A stretch of 64,000 bases of DNA from positions 1,116,001 through 1,180,000 of the forward strand of contig NZ_JAHXGQ010000001.1 in NCBI RefSeq assembly GCF_019375475.1, written 5' to 3'. This stretch comes from Saccharothrix obliqua (GTDB taxonomy: Bacteria; Actinomycetota; Actinomycetes; Mycobacteriales; Pseudonocardiaceae). Below are positions 55,259 to 63,891 of this stretch, in pieces (within the stretch, counting starts at the first letter, position 1; each line of letters begins with the position of its first letter). The translations under genes and the position numbers were made by a program. Under the pieces are notes generated by a model. The model did no database searches and was not told the DNA's origin. It saw nothing but the letters and a program-made list of their open reading frames with translations.

Positions 55259-55270
55259 AACAATGGCCAC

Positions 55271-55873
55271 ATGTCCGCCGCGACCTCCGCATCCCGCGCC
55301 GACAGCCGACCCGGCGGTCGGTCGGCACGGGTTCGCTCGGCCGTCCACCAGGCCGTCCGGGACCTGCTCGCCGACGGGACCACCGACCAGCTGACGATCC
55401 CGCTCATCGCCGCCCGCGCGGACGTGCACGCCACCACGGTCTACCGCCGCTGGGGCTCCGTGGGCGACCTGCTCGCCGACGTGGCGACCAGTCGCTTCTC
55501 CGGCGGCTTCGTGGTCCCGGACACCGGCAGCCTCCGCGGCGACCTGGAGCGGTACGCGGCGGACCTCGCCAAGGACCTCGGCGACCCGGACACGCTGGCC
55601 CTCGTGCGCGCCACCATCGGCGTCGGCGGCGAGCAGGGCGCGGCCGTGTGCCGCAAGGAGCGCCAGGACCAGCTCGAAGCCATCCTCGAACGCGAGCGGA
55701 GCCGGGGCAACGAGGTCCCGGAGGTCGACCGCACCATCGACGCCCTGCTCGCGCCGCTCTACTACCGGGCCGTGTTCACCGACCGCGTCCCCACTCCCGA
55801 ATGGGCGCGCACCCTCGTGGCCCACCTGCTGCCGGAAGCGGCCGACGCCGGCCCCGGTGGCACCACCACGTAG
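55271..55873 (+). CDS. TetR/AcrR-family transcriptional regulator
   Basis: 200 residues. HTH in LTIPLIAARADVHATTVYRR (residues about 43-62), then an all-helical ligand domain. Divergent from the MFS gene across two palindromes; expected to repress the exporter and itself. Inducer unknown. Confidence 0.9.
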   Translation: MSAATSASRADSRPGGRSARVRSAVHQAVRDLLADGTTDQLTIPLIAARADVHATTVYRRWGSVGDLLADVATSRFSGGFVVPDTGSLRGDLERYAADLAKDLGDPDTLALVRATIGVGGEQGAAVCRKERQDQLEAILERERSRGNEVPEVDRTIDALLAPLYYRAVFTDRVPTPEWARTLVAHLLPEAADAGPGGTTT

Positions 55874-55918
55874 GTCGTCCGGGAAGACCGCGTGGTCGGT
55901 TCGGCGGTGCGCGGCCCC

Positions 55919-56389
55919 CTACAGCTCCTTCGCGTAGCAGAGGCTCTCGGGGTGGTGCCGGTAGACGCCGAAGTTGTCGATGCGCGCGTACCCGCTCGTC
56001 TCGTACAACCGGATCGCCTCGGGCTGCCGCTGCCCGGTCTCCAGGACCACGCGGGTGCGGCCGGCGGCCCGCGCCGCGTCCTCCAGCACGGCCAGCACCC
56101 GGCGCGACAGGCCCCGGCCGCGCACGGCGTCCACCGTGTACATGCGCTTGATCTCGGCGTCACCGGGCCGGATCGGGTCGTCCGCCACGTCGTGCGCCCG
56201 CCACCCGCCGCACGCGACGGGCACGCCGTCGAGGTAGCCGACGACGAAGTGGCCGCGGGGTGCGGCGAACTGGGCGGCGTCGACGGGCGTGTGGTCCGCC
56301 TCGCCGTAGCGGACCACGAAGACCTGCTGGAGGTCCGCGATCAGCTTCGCCGAGTCCGGATGATCATACGCGCGCGTGAATATTTCCAC
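55919..56389 (-). CDS. GNAT-family N-acetyltransferase
   Basis: 156 residues from the GTG at 56389, which follows a -10 box TAGCCT at 7 nt. GNAT motif A is clear: KRMYTVDAVRGRGLSRRVL with the R/Q-x-x-G-x-G/A acetyl-CoA loop, and motif B YETSGYARIDNFG. Acetyl acceptor unknown. Possibly independent of the adjacent thiL gene 14 bp away. Confidence 0.87.
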   Translation of the reverse strand: MEIFTRAYDHPDSAKLIADLQQVFVVRYGEADHTPVDAAQFAAPRGHFVVGYLDGVPVACGGWRAHDVADDPIRPGDAEIKRMYTVDAVRGRGLSRRVLAVLEDAARAAGRTRVVLETGQRQPEAIRLYETSGYARIDNFGVYRHHPESLCYAKEL

Positions 56390-56396
56390 ACCGGTC

Positions 56397-56402
56397 AGGC
56401 TA
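56397..56402 (-). promoter_or_regulatory. -10 box TAGCCT of the GNAT gene
   Basis: Minus-strand TAGCCT ends 7 nt before the GTG at 56389. It lies in the short gap next to, and barely overlapping, the thiL end. Confidence 0.4.
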
Positions 56403-56403
56403 C

Positions 56404-57369
56404 CTACCGCCAGTGCTCCCAACCAGGGGGCTTCTCGTACGCGCGGCCGTCCACGGTGACGCCGCCGCCGTGCCGCACGGTGCCGATGGTGCGCCACCCC
56501 TCGGGCACCGCCGCGGGCTCCGGGAACGTCGCCGCCAACGCGTGGTCCTCGCCCCCGGTCAGCACCCAGTGCCGCGCGTCCGCGCCCAGCGCCGACGCCA
56601 CGTCCAGCAGTCGCGGGTGGACCTCCAGCAGCTCGGTCCGGATGTCGATGCCGATGCCCGACTCCTCCGCGATGTGCCCGAGGTCGGCCAGCAACCCGTC
56701 GGACACGTCGATCATCGCCGTGGCGCCGGCCGCCGCCGCCTGCGGTCCCGCGGAGTACGGCGGTTCGGGGTTCCGCTGCGCCCCGACCACGGCCACCGGC
56801 GACCGGAAACCACGCCCCAGCACCGCCAGCCCGCCCGCCGCCCAACCCAGCCGCCCGCACACCGCCACAACATCACCCACTTGGGCTCCCGACCGGGTGA
56901 TCGGCTCGTAGCCGCCCATGTCGCCCAACGCCGTAACGGAGATCACCAGGGTCGCGGACGACACCATGTCCCCGCCCACCACGCCCGCGCCCGCCGCGCT
57001 CGCCTCCTGCCACAACCCGGCCGTCACGCCCTCGATCAACGACGACGGCGTGTCCGGCGGGCACGCGAGCCCCACCAGCAAAGCGGTCGGCATGGCGCCC
57101 ATGGCCGCCACGTCGGCCAAATTCACGGCCGCCGCCTTGCGGCCCACCTGCTCGGGAGTCGACCAGTCGAGCCTGAAGTGGACGCCCTCCACCAGGACGT
57201 CCGTGGAGACCACGACGCGCCCGTCCGGCGCGGCCACGACGGCCGCGTCGTCACCGGGCCCCAGGAGGGTCGTAGGTGGCTGCGTCCGACCTGCCGTCAC
57301 CCGGCGGATAAGACCGAACTCACCCACTTCAGCGACCGTGTCCGCGTTCTGCGGCGGCTCCGGACGCAA
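56404..57369 (-). CDS. thiL: Thiamine-monophosphate kinase
   Basis: 321 residues; TTG start at 57369 with GGGAGG upstream. AIRS-like fold: GEFGLIRRV, LLGPGDDAAVV, STDVLVEGVHFR, AAVNLADVAAMGA, VVGGDMVSS, DVSDGLLADLGHIA, VLTGGEDHAL. Phosphorylates thiamine monophosphate to the diphosphate, the cofactor that IlvB in this window uses. Further upstream starts are possible but lack a ribosome-binding site. Confidence 0.94.
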   Translation of the reverse strand: MRPEPPQNADTVAEVGEFGLIRRVTAGRTQPPTTLLGPGDDAAVVAAPDGRVVVSTDVLVEGVHFRLDWSTPEQVGRKAAAVNLADVAAMGAMPTALLVGLACPPDTPSSLIEGVTAGLWQEASAAGAGVVGGDMVSSATLVISVTALGDMGGYEPITRSGAQVGDVVAVCGRLGWAAGGLAVLGRGFRSPVAVVGAQRNPEPPYSAGPQAAAAGATAMIDVSDGLLADLGHIAEESGIGIDIRTELLEVHPRLLDVASALGADARHWVLTGGEDHALAATFPEPAAVPEGWRTIGTVRHGGGVTVDGRAYEKPPGWEHWR

Positions 57370-57466
57370 GATTGCCTCCCGTTCTGAGCATTCGGAACCC
57401 CAACTGGGGTACGTTGCTGAACACGTTCCTACCCCGACCTGACCTGTCACGACGAAGGGGCACGCC
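57370..57466. promoter_or_regulatory. Divergent promoter region thiL / Lrp-type gene
   Basis: 97 bp, locally AT-richer, with CCCCAACTGGGG (near 57401) as a small inverted repeat and CGTTGCTGAACACGTTCCTAC, where promoters for both directions probably lie. No precise boxes assigned. Confidence 0.35.
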
Positions 57467-57700
57467 GTGGTGCACGCATACATCCTCATCCAGACCGAGG
57501 TCGGAAAGGCAGCCGCCGTGGCCGCCGAGATCTCCGGCATCCCCGGCGTGACCACCGCGGAGGACGTCACCGGTCCGTACGACGTGATCGTGCGCGCCGA
57601 GTCCGAGACCGTCGACCAGCTGGGACAGCTCGTGGTCGCCCGCATCCAGAACGTGGAGGGCATCACCCGAACACTGACCTGCCCGGTGGTCCACCTGTAG
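57467..57700 (+). CDS. Stand-alone Lrp/AsnC ligand-binding (RAM) domain protein
   Basis: 77 residues, GTG start with AAGGGG upstream. The whole protein is one RAM/AsnC_trans_reg fold (AYILIQTEVGKAAAVAAEIS, VTGPYDVIVRAESETVDQLG, IQNVEGITRTLTCPVV); there is no helix-turn-helix. Such proteins bind amino acids and form decamer-like rings; a function apart from DNA-binding Lrp is not established. Confidence 0.92.
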   Translation: MVHAYILIQTEVGKAAAVAAEISGIPGVTTAEDVTGPYDVIVRAESETVDQLGQLVVARIQNVEGITRTLTCPVVHL

Positions 57701-57720
57701 CGCCGTGTTGTCATAGCCGG

Positions 57721-58302
57721 GTGGCACCCGAACCCGAACCCACCCCACTGCTGCCCCGCCCCCTGCTCGCGGTGGCCGTCGGCCTGCCCGCGCTGCTGGC
57801 GGCGGGCGTGGCGGCCGTCGGGCTCTTCCTGGGCACGGGCGGTCAGGAACAGCCGGCGGACCCGTCCTCGGACCGCTCCGGCCCGCTGGCCCTCGTGCCG
57901 GTGCCCGCGCCGCGGGCGGAGGCCGACGAGTGCCGGGGCCTGCTGAGCAAGCTGCCCATGCAACTGGTCTCCAACGGCGCGACGCTGCCCCGCCGCGAAC
58001 TCGCGTCGCCCGCGCCACCCGGCGCGGTCGCGTGGGGTGACGCGCGGCACGAGCCGATCGTGCTGCGGTGCGGCCTCGACCGGCCGGGCGACCTCACGCC
58101 CACCTCGTCCCTGCGCGTCATCTCCGACGTGCAGTGGCTGGAGATCACCGAGGGCGGCAACGCCACCTGGTACGTCGTGGACCGCCCGGTGTACGTGGCG
58201 CTGACCGTGCCGTCCGACGCGGGCACCGGCCCGCTCCAGGACATCTCCACCACGGTCCGGGACGCGCTGCCCGCCGTGCCGTTGGACACCAAGGGTTCCT
58301 GA
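57721..58302 (+). CDS. DUF3515 membrane-anchored protein
   Basis: 193 residues, GTG start. One N-terminal membrane helix (LLAVAVGLPALLAAGVAAVG) then an extracytoplasmic domain with two Cys (ECRGLLSKLP, VLRCGLDRP) and DVQWLEI, typical of DUF3515 (Rv2980-like) proteins. Function unknown; in mycobacteria, as I recall, it lies between ddl and thiL. Follows the RAM gene at 20 bp, so probably one transcript. Confidence 0.82.
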   Translation: MAPEPEPTPLLPRPLLAVAVGLPALLAAGVAAVGLFLGTGGQEQPADPSSDRSGPLALVPVPAPRAEADECRGLLSKLPMQLVSNGATLPRRELASPAPPGAVAWGDARHEPIVLRCGLDRPGDLTPTSSLRVISDVQWLEITEGGNATWYVVDRPVYVALTVPSDAGTGPLQDISTTVRDALPAVPLDTKGS

Positions 58303-58332
58303 CGGAGCACACGCCGACGCGGCACACGCCGA

Positions 58333-58362
58333 AAGGCCCCCGGAACGCGTTCCGGGGGCCTT
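58333..58362. terminator. 30-bp perfect palindrome, bidirectional terminator
   Basis: AAGGCCCCCGGAACG followed by its exact complement, between convergent DUF3515 and rpmB genes; ends with AA/TT on both sides. Confidence 0.88.
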
Positions 58363-58385
58363 CGACAACGCTTCCGCACGCGGCC

Positions 58386-58577
58386 TCAGCCGCGCACCAC
58401 CTTGCCCGCCTTCAGGCACGAGGTGCACACGTTCAGCCGCTGGCGCTGCGAAGAGGACACCTTCGCGCGCACGGTCTGGATGTTCGGGTTCCACCGGCGG
58501 TTGGTGCGTCGGTGGGAGTGCGAGACCGACTTGCCGAAGCCCGGCCCCTTGCCACAGACGTCGCACACGGCAGCCAC
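58386..58577 (-). CDS. rpmB: 50S ribosomal protein L28
   Basis: 63 residues from the GTG at 58577, giving [20 protein letters not shown], the normal L28 start, with AAGGAG 8 nt upstream. The Cys pairs CDVC and CTSC form the zinc ribbon, so this is the zinc-containing (C+) form. Many actinobacteria have a second, zinc-free L28 under Zur control elsewhere. Confidence 0.96.
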   Translation of the reverse strand: MAAVCDVCGKGPGFGKSVSHSHRRTNRRWNPNIQTVRAKVSSSQRQRLNVCTSCLKAGKVVRG

Positions 58578-58710
58578 GTCAGCCACTCCTTAAGGTTTCT
58601 CCAGCGGTACTCACGCCCCGGCGGGCGCGCAAGCGTGCACAAGCCTCAGCCGGGCATGGCAACCCAGACAGGGTAGCCGGTGGGCCGCGACGCCACCAAA
58701 CCGGGTCGAA

Positions 58711-58716
58711 TACCCT
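58711..58716 (+). promoter_or_regulatory. -10 box TACCCT of the DAK2 gene
   Basis: TACCCT is 7 nt before the ATG at 58724, no Shine-Dalgarno. Confidence 0.45.
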
Positions 58717-58723
58717 CCCCGCC

Positions 58724-60313
58724 ATGCAGGCACTCGACGCGGTGGCGGTGCGCCGGTGGGCGGACGCCTGCGTCCGTTCCCTGGATGCGAACCGCGACGA
58801 CATCGACCGCATCAACGTGTTCCCGGTCCCGGACGGCGACACCGGCACCAACCTGTCCCAGACCATGCGGTCGGCGCAGGACTCGCTGCTCCGGACGCCC
58901 GCCGACTCGGCCGGGCAGGCGTTGGCCGCGCTCGCGCGGGGCGCGCTGGCGGGCGCGCGCGGCAACTCCGGCGTCATCCTCTCGCAGGTCCTGCGCGGGC
59001 TCGCGGAGGCGGCGCAGGGCGCGTCCACGGCGGGCGGCCAGGCGATCCGCCGCGCACTGCACCGCGCCGACGAACTGGCCACGGCCGCCGTGTCCAAGCC
59101 GGTGCCCGGCACCGTGCTGACCGTCCTGCACGCCGCCGCCGAGGCCGCCCGCGACTGCCCGTCCGACGCCCTGGACGAGGTGGTCACGGCCGCCGCCAAG
59201 GCGGGTGCGGAGGCGTTGGCCGACACGCCGCGCCAACTCGCCGTGCTGGCCAAGGCCGGTGTCGTGGACGCGGGTGCGAAGGGCCTCGTGGTGCTGCTGG
59301 ACAGCCTGGTCGCGGTGATCACCGGGCAGCCGGTCGAGACGACCACCGCGGCGCCGCCGCCACGCTCCCGTGAAGCGCTCACCACGGCACGCGAGGCCGG
59401 GTCGGGCGAGTTCGAGTACGAGGTGATGTACCTGCTCGACGGCACACCGGACGTGGCGGCGCTCAAGCGGCGGCTGAGCGCGCTGGGCGACTGCGTGTCC
59501 GTCGTGGGCGACGGTGCGGGACTGTGGACCGTCCACGTGCACTGCAACGACATCGGCGCGGCCGTGGAGGCGGGTGTCGAGGCGGGTCGGCCGCACCGGA
59601 TCACGGTGGCGCGGTTCGCCGACCAGATCGCCGCGCAGGCGCCCCGGTTCGGCCGCGACCGCGCCGTGGTGGTGCTGGTGGAGGGCGCCGGCGCGCTGGA
59701 GCTGTTCCGCTCCGAGGGCGCGGTGGCCGCCGCGCCCACCGCCGACCCGGCCGACCTGCTGGCGCTGGTGGTCAGCACGCGTGCCCGGCACGTCACCGTG
59801 CTGCCCGGCGACCCCGCGCTGCGTGAACCGCTGGAGCTGGTGGTGGCGCAGGCCGCCGAGGCGGGTCAGGACGTGGTCGTGGTGCCGACGTTCTCCCCGG
59901 TGCAGGCGTTGTCCGCGCTGGCCGTGCACGACCCGGCGCGGCGGCCCGGCGACGACGTGGTGGCGATGGCCGAGGCCGCCGCCGCGACGCGTCGCGGTGA
60001 GGTCCGGGTGTCCGACCGCGACGCGATCACCTGGGCGGGCCGCTGCCGCCCCGGCGACCTGCTCGCCATGCTGGACGGCGAGGTGGTCGCGGTCGAACCG
60101 GGGCCGGGCGACCCGCTCGGGCTGTCCCGCCGCCTGGTGGACCGGATGCTGGCCGCCGGTGGCGAGCTGGTCACCGCGCTGCTCGGCGAGGGCGCGCCGG
60201 ACGGGCTCGCCGACCTGCTGGAGGAGCACCTGCGGGTCGCCCACCCGGAGGTGGAACTGGCGGCGTACCAAGGCGGACAGCCCGGTGCTGTCCTGGTTGT
60301 CGGAGTCGAGTAG
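58724..60313 (+). CDS. DAK2-domain (DhaL/FakA-like) protein
   Basis: 529 residues. N-terminal DhaL domain with the nucleotide/Mg motif NVFPVPDGDTGTNLSQTM and GARGNSGVILSQVLRGLAE; the C-terminal half is the FakA/YloV-type domain (FEYEVMYLLDG, HVHCNDIGAAVEAG). In firmicutes FakA phosphorylates fatty acids bound to FakB; in actinobacteria the partner and substrate are not settled, and no fakB-like (DegV) gene is in the window. Directly upstream of recG by 14 bp, as in many actinobacteria. Confidence 0.9.
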   Translation: MQALDAVAVRRWADACVRSLDANRDDIDRINVFPVPDGDTGTNLSQTMRSAQDSLLRTPADSAGQALAALARGALAGARGNSGVILSQVLRGLAEAAQGASTAGGQAIRRALHRADELATAAVSKPVPGTVLTVLHAAAEAARDCPSDALDEVVTAAAKAGAEALADTPRQLAVLAKAGVVDAGAKGLVVLLDSLVAVITGQPVETTTAAPPPRSREALTTAREAGSGEFEYEVMYLLDGTPDVAALKRRLSALGDCVSVVGDGAGLWTVHVHCNDIGAAVEAGVEAGRPHRITVARFADQIAAQAPRFGRDRAVVVLVEGAGALELFRSEGAVAAAPTADPADLLALVVSTRARHVTVLPGDPALREPLELVVAQAAEAGQDVVVVPTFSPVQALSALAVHDPARRPGDDVVAMAEAAAATRRGEVRVSDRDAITWAGRCRPGDLLAMLDGEVVAVEPGPGDPLGLSRRLVDRMLAAGGELVTALLGEGAPDGLADLLEEHLRVAHPEVELAAYQGGQPGAVLVVGVE

Positions 60314-60327
60314 TTGAATAGGCCGGG

Positions 60328-63219
60328 ATGACGACCTTCGACGAAAAGCTGGTGTCGGTGCTCGGGAAGAAGAGCGCCGACGCGCTGGAGAGCGGCCTCG
60401 GGCTGACCACGGTCGGCGAGCTGCTGCGGCACTACCCCCGGCGGTACGACGAGCGCGGCAAGCTCACCGAGATCAAGGGGCTGGAGCTGGGCGAGCACGT
60501 CACCGTGCAGGCCCGCGTGAAGAGCGCGCGCCAGCGGCGGATGAAGAGCCGCAGCGGGGAGCTGCTGGAGGCGGTGATCACCGACGGCTCGTCCGACCTG
60601 CACCTGGTGTTCTTCGGGCGCGGGTCGCGGAAGGTCGAGCGGGAGCTGCTGCCCGGTCGGGAGGCGATGTTCGCGGGGAAGGTCGGCGTGTTCAACGGCA
60701 AGCTCCAGCTCGCGCACCCCGACTACCAGGTGCTCGACGGAGGGGACCCGGAGGGCGCTGGAGGTGCCGAGGGCGACGCGGTCGCGCGGTTCGCGGGCGC
60801 GTTCATCCCCGTCTACCCGGCGGCGCAGGGCATCCAGTCGTGGAACGTGTCCAACTGCGTCGAGCAGGTGCTCGCGGTGTGGGACGGCGTGCCCGAGGAG
60901 GAGGACCCGCTGCCCGCCGACCTGCGTGCCGAGCACGGCCTGGTGCCGCTGGAGCGCGCGCTGCGGGACATCCACCGGCCGGACGGGTGGGCCGCGATCG
61001 CCGTGGCGCAGCAGCGCCTCAAGTGGGACGAGGCGATGGCCGTGCAGCTGGCCCTGGCACGCCGCCGCCGCTCGGCGACCGCCCGGCCCGCGCCCGCGTG
61101 CCCGCCCGTGCCGGGGCTGGTGCGGGACGCGTTCGACGCGCGGCTGCCGTTCGAGCTGACGGCCGGCCAGCGGGAGGTGGGCGAGCGGATCGCGCTCGAC
61201 CTGTCCGGCGAGCACCCGATGAACCGCCTGCTCCAGGGCGAGGTGGGCTCGGGCAAGGCGCAGCCGCTGGACGCGCTGGTGCTCACCACCGAGGGCTTCG
61301 TGCCGATGGGCGACGTCGAGATCGGCACCGAGGTGATCACCCAGGACGGCTCGGCCACCACCGTGACCGGCGTGTTCCCGCAGGGCGAGCGCGAGGTCTA
61401 CCGGGTGGTGCTGTCCGACGGGAAGTCCGTCGAGTGCGACCTGGACCACCTGTGGGCGACGCACGCGGGCGAGGTCGTCGCGCTCCGCGAGATCCGCGAG
61501 GACCTGCTCCGCCACGACGACCCGTCGCGCTGGCGGTTGCCCATGGTCGTCGCGCCGGACGTGGACTGCGTGGAACTCGCGCCGGTCAAGGAGCGGCACG
61601 AGCTGTTGCAGGGCCTGCTCACCACCGGCGGCCGGTGCGACGGGACGGACGTGGTGTTCCGCACCGAGTCCACCCACCTGGTCGAGTACGTGAGCGAGCT
61701 GGCGGAGTCGCTGGGCGGCACCGGGGTCGTGCGGTACGGCTACGAGACGCACGAGGTGACCGTGCGGCTGCCGGAGGAGTTCCCGCCGTTCCGCGACGCG
61801 CTGGACCGCACCGCGCCGCCCGCCCGCTACGTCGAGCGCGTCGAGTACGTGGGTGTGAAACCGGTGCAGTGCATCGCGGTCGCGCACCCGTCGCGGCTCT
61901 ACGTGACCGACCACTTCATCGTCACGCACAACACGATGGTGGCGTTGCGGGCGATGCTCCAGGTCGTGGACGCGGGCCGGCAGGCCGCCATGCTCGCGCC
62001 CACCGAGGTGCTGGCCGCGCAGCACGCGCGGTCGCTGCGGGAGCTGCTCGGCGACCTCGCCCGGGCCGGTGAGCTGGGTGGCGCGGAGCACGCGACCAGG
62101 GTGGCGTTGCTGACCGGCTCGATGCCCGCCGCGCAGCGGAAGAAGGCGTTGCTGGAGATCGTCACCGGTGAGGCCGGGATCGTGGTCGGCACGCACGCCC
62201 TGATCCAGGACAAGGTGGAGTTCGCCGACCTCGGCCTGGTCGTGGTGGACGAGCAGCACCGGTTCGGCGTCGAGCAGCGGGCCGCGCTCAGCGCCCGGCC
62301 CGGCGGGTCCACGCCGCACGTGCTGGTGATGACCGCGACCCCGATCCCGCGGACGGTCGCCATGACCGTGTACGGCGACCTGGAGGTGTCCGCGTTGCGC
62401 GAGCTGCCGCGGGGGCGTTCGCCGATCAGCACGTCCGTGGTGCCGGTGGCGGAGAAGCCCGCGTGGCTGGACCGGGCGTGGCAGCGCATCCGCGAGGAGG
62501 TCGGCAAGGGCCACCAGGTGTACGTGGTGTGCCCGCGCATCGGCGACGGCGAGGCCGAGGACCCGTCCGGCGACGAGCCGCCGAAGGAGGACGGTGCCGA
62601 CCGCCGGCCGCCGCTGGCCGTGGTGGACGTGGCGCAGCGCCTGGCCGAGGGCCCGTTGCGCGGCCTGCGGGTGGACGTCCTGCACGGCCGGATGCCGCCG
62701 GACGAGAAGGACGCCGTGATGCGGGCGTTCGCCGGCAACGAGGTGCAGGTGCTGGTCGCCACGACCGTGGTCGAGGTCGGCGTGAACGTGCCCAACGCCA
62801 CCGTCATGGTGATCATGGACGCGGACCGGTTCGGCGTGAGCCAGCTGCACCAGCTGCGCGGTCGGGTCGGCCGGGGCAGCGCGCCGGGCCTGTGCCTGCT
62901 GGTCACCGAGCTGCCCGGGGGCACGCCGACGATGGCGCGGCTGCGCGCGGTCGAGTCCAGCCTGGACGGCTTCGAGCTGGCGCAGCTCGACCTGGAGCTG
63001 CGTCGCGAGGGCGACGTCCTCGGCGCGGCGCAGTCGGGCACGCGGTCGGGGTTGAAGATGCTGTCGCTGTTGCGTGACGAGGACGTGATCGCCGACGCCC
63101 GGGTGGTCGCGCAGCGGGTCGTGGACGACGACCCGGACCTGGACCGGCACCCCGGTCTCGCGTCGCTCGTGCAGGGCCTGCTCGACGCGGAACGGGCGGA
63201 ATACCTGGAGAAGGCATAG
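60328..63219 (+). CDS. recG: ATP-dependent DNA helicase RecG, intein-containing precursor
   Basis: 963 residues. Residues 1-310 contain the wedge/OB domain (GEHVTVQARVKSARQRRMKS) and helicase motif Q; Walker A LLQGEVGSGK ends at Lys310. A 225-residue intein (311-535) interrupts the motif; after it TMVALRAML continues motif I, then VVVDEQHRFGVEQR (DExH box), VMTATPIPRT (motif III), DRFGVSQLHQLRGRVGRG (motif VI) and a TRG region. Without the intein the protein has 738 residues, the normal size for actinobacterial RecG. RecG remodels stalled forks and Holliday junctions. As the intein splits the phosphate-binding loop, the helicase can only be active after splicing. Confidence 0.96.
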   Translation: MTTFDEKLVSVLGKKSADALESGLGLTTVGELLRHYPRRYDERGKLTEIKGLELGEHVTVQARVKSARQRRMKSRSGELLEAVITDGSSDLHLVFFGRGSRKVERELLPGREAMFAGKVGVFNGKLQLAHPDYQVLDGGDPEGAGGAEGDAVARFAGAFIPVYPAAQGIQSWNVSNCVEQVLAVWDGVPEEEDPLPADLRAEHGLVPLERALRDIHRPDGWAAIAVAQQRLKWDEAMAVQLALARRRRSATARPAPACPPVPGLVRDAFDARLPFELTAGQREVGERIALDLSGEHPMNRLLQGEVGSGKAQPLDALVLTTEGFVPMGDVEIGTEVITQDGSATTVTGVFPQGEREVYRVVLSDGKSVECDLDHLWATHAGEVVALREIREDLLRHDDPSRWRLPMVVAPDVDCVELAPVKERHELLQGLLTTGGRCDGTDVVFRTESTHLVEYVSELAESLGGTGVVRYGYETHEVTVRLPEEFPPFRDALDRTAPPARYVERVEYVGVKPVQCIAVAHPSRLYVTDHFIVTHNTMVALRAMLQVVDAGRQAAMLAPTEVLAAQHARSLRELLGDLARAGELGGAEHATRVALLTGSMPAAQRKKALLEIVTGEAGIVVGTHALIQDKVEFADLGLVVVDEQHRFGVEQRAALSARPGGSTPHVLVMTATPIPRTVAMTVYGDLEVSALRELPRGRSPISTSVVPVAEKPAWLDRAWQRIREEVGKGHQVYVVCPRIGDGEAEDPSGDEPPKEDGADRRPPLAVVDVAQRLAEGPLRGLRVDVLHGRMPPDEKDAVMRAFAGNEVQVLVATTVVEVGVNVPNATVMVIMDADRFGVSQLHQLRGRVGRGSAPGLCLLVTELPGGTPTMARLRAVESSLDGFELAQLDLELRREGDVLGAAQSGTRSGLKMLSLLRDEDVIADARVVAQRVVDDDPDLDRHPGLASLVQGLLDAERAEYLEKA
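61258..61932 (+). other. Class 3-type intein in the Walker A motif of RecG
   Basis: The insert runs from Ala311 to Asn535 of the precursor, between GSGK and T(MVAL). Residue 1 is Ala, not Cys/Ser. The class 3 signature triplet is present: Trp376 (CDLDHLWATHAG, block B), Cys515 (KPVQCIAVAHPSRLYVTDHF, block F) and Thr533 (FIVTHN, block G), with penultimate His534, terminal Asn535 and +1 residue Thr536. The first beta segment LDALVLTTEGFVPMGDVEIG is block A. The middle (about residues 415-475) keeps one LAGLIDADG-like helix (ERHELLQGLLTTGGRCDG) and its downstream part (STHLVEYVSELAESLGG) but the acidic D-T-D-G reads TTGG, so the homing endonuclease is degenerate. Splicing itself is predicted to be intact. 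Confidence 0.9.
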
Positions 63220-63221
63220 CC

Positions 63222-63872
63222 ATGCGCCCACTGTCGCCAGCCCGTGCCCGTGCCCTGGAGATCGCCTACGCGCGCGCCGAGCTGCGGGCGCTGCGGGACG
63301 ACCGGCCCGACGTCCGCGGGATGGTGGTGGAGTCGCTGCTGCCCGCGTGGTTGGCGACGAGGTACCTGGCGGAGCGCAAGAAGGCGGGCGTGCTGATGCT
63401 GGGCGCGGCGCTCGCGTCGTTCGGGGCGAACCTGGGCGCGCCGTGGGGGTACCAGCTCGTGACGGTGCTGCTGCTGGCGTTGGGCGTGGCGACGTCGTGG
63501 GGTGTGCTGGTCGAGGTGCGCGACCGCCGTGCGGAGGCGACGCGGCTGCGTGAGCACGGGCCCGACGAGTACGACACCGCGGTGGCGGCCGGGGTGCGCG
63601 TGACGACCCGGCCGTGGTGGCGCAACCTGCTGGGGCGGTTGCTGGACGTGGCCGTGCTGGTGCTGCCGGTGTTGGCGGCGGTGCGGGCGTGGCGTGACGA
63701 CGGGTGGCCGGCGGGGATCGCCGCGGTGCTGGCCGTGGGGTGCGTGGTGGCGGCGACGGTCTGCTACCTGCGTTCGGCCCGCGAGATCGGCCGTTGGCGG
63801 GCGGATTTCCTGGCGCAGGAGGGTTTGGTGCTGCCGCCGTTGCGACCCGAGTGGCAGGTCCTGGTCGGCTGA
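63222..63872 (+). CDS. Integral membrane protein of unknown function
   Basis: 216 residues, two pairs of hydrophobic helices (AGVLMLGAALASFGANLG, YQLVTVLLLALGVATSWGVLVEV; LLDVAVLVLPVLAAV, GIAAVLAVGCVVAATVCYL) with a basic cytoplasmic linker between the pairs. Two bases after the recG stop, so co-transcribed. I do not recognise the family. Confidence 0.75.
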   Translation: MRPLSPARARALEIAYARAELRALRDDRPDVRGMVVESLLPAWLATRYLAERKKAGVLMLGAALASFGANLGAPWGYQLVTVLLLALGVATSWGVLVEVRDRRAEATRLREHGPDEYDTAVAAGVRVTTRPWWRNLLGRLLDVAVLVLPVLAAVRAWRDDGWPAGIAAVLAVGCVVAATVCYLRSAREIGRWRADFLAQEGLVLPPLRPEWQVLVG

Positions 63873-63891
63873 GCGGTATCGTCGGCCCACT

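Noticed and set aside
59866-63231. Minus-strand open frame of over 1100 codons opposite DAK2 and recG
   Set aside because: Antisense shadow; low-complexity Arg/His/Val composition and no domain.
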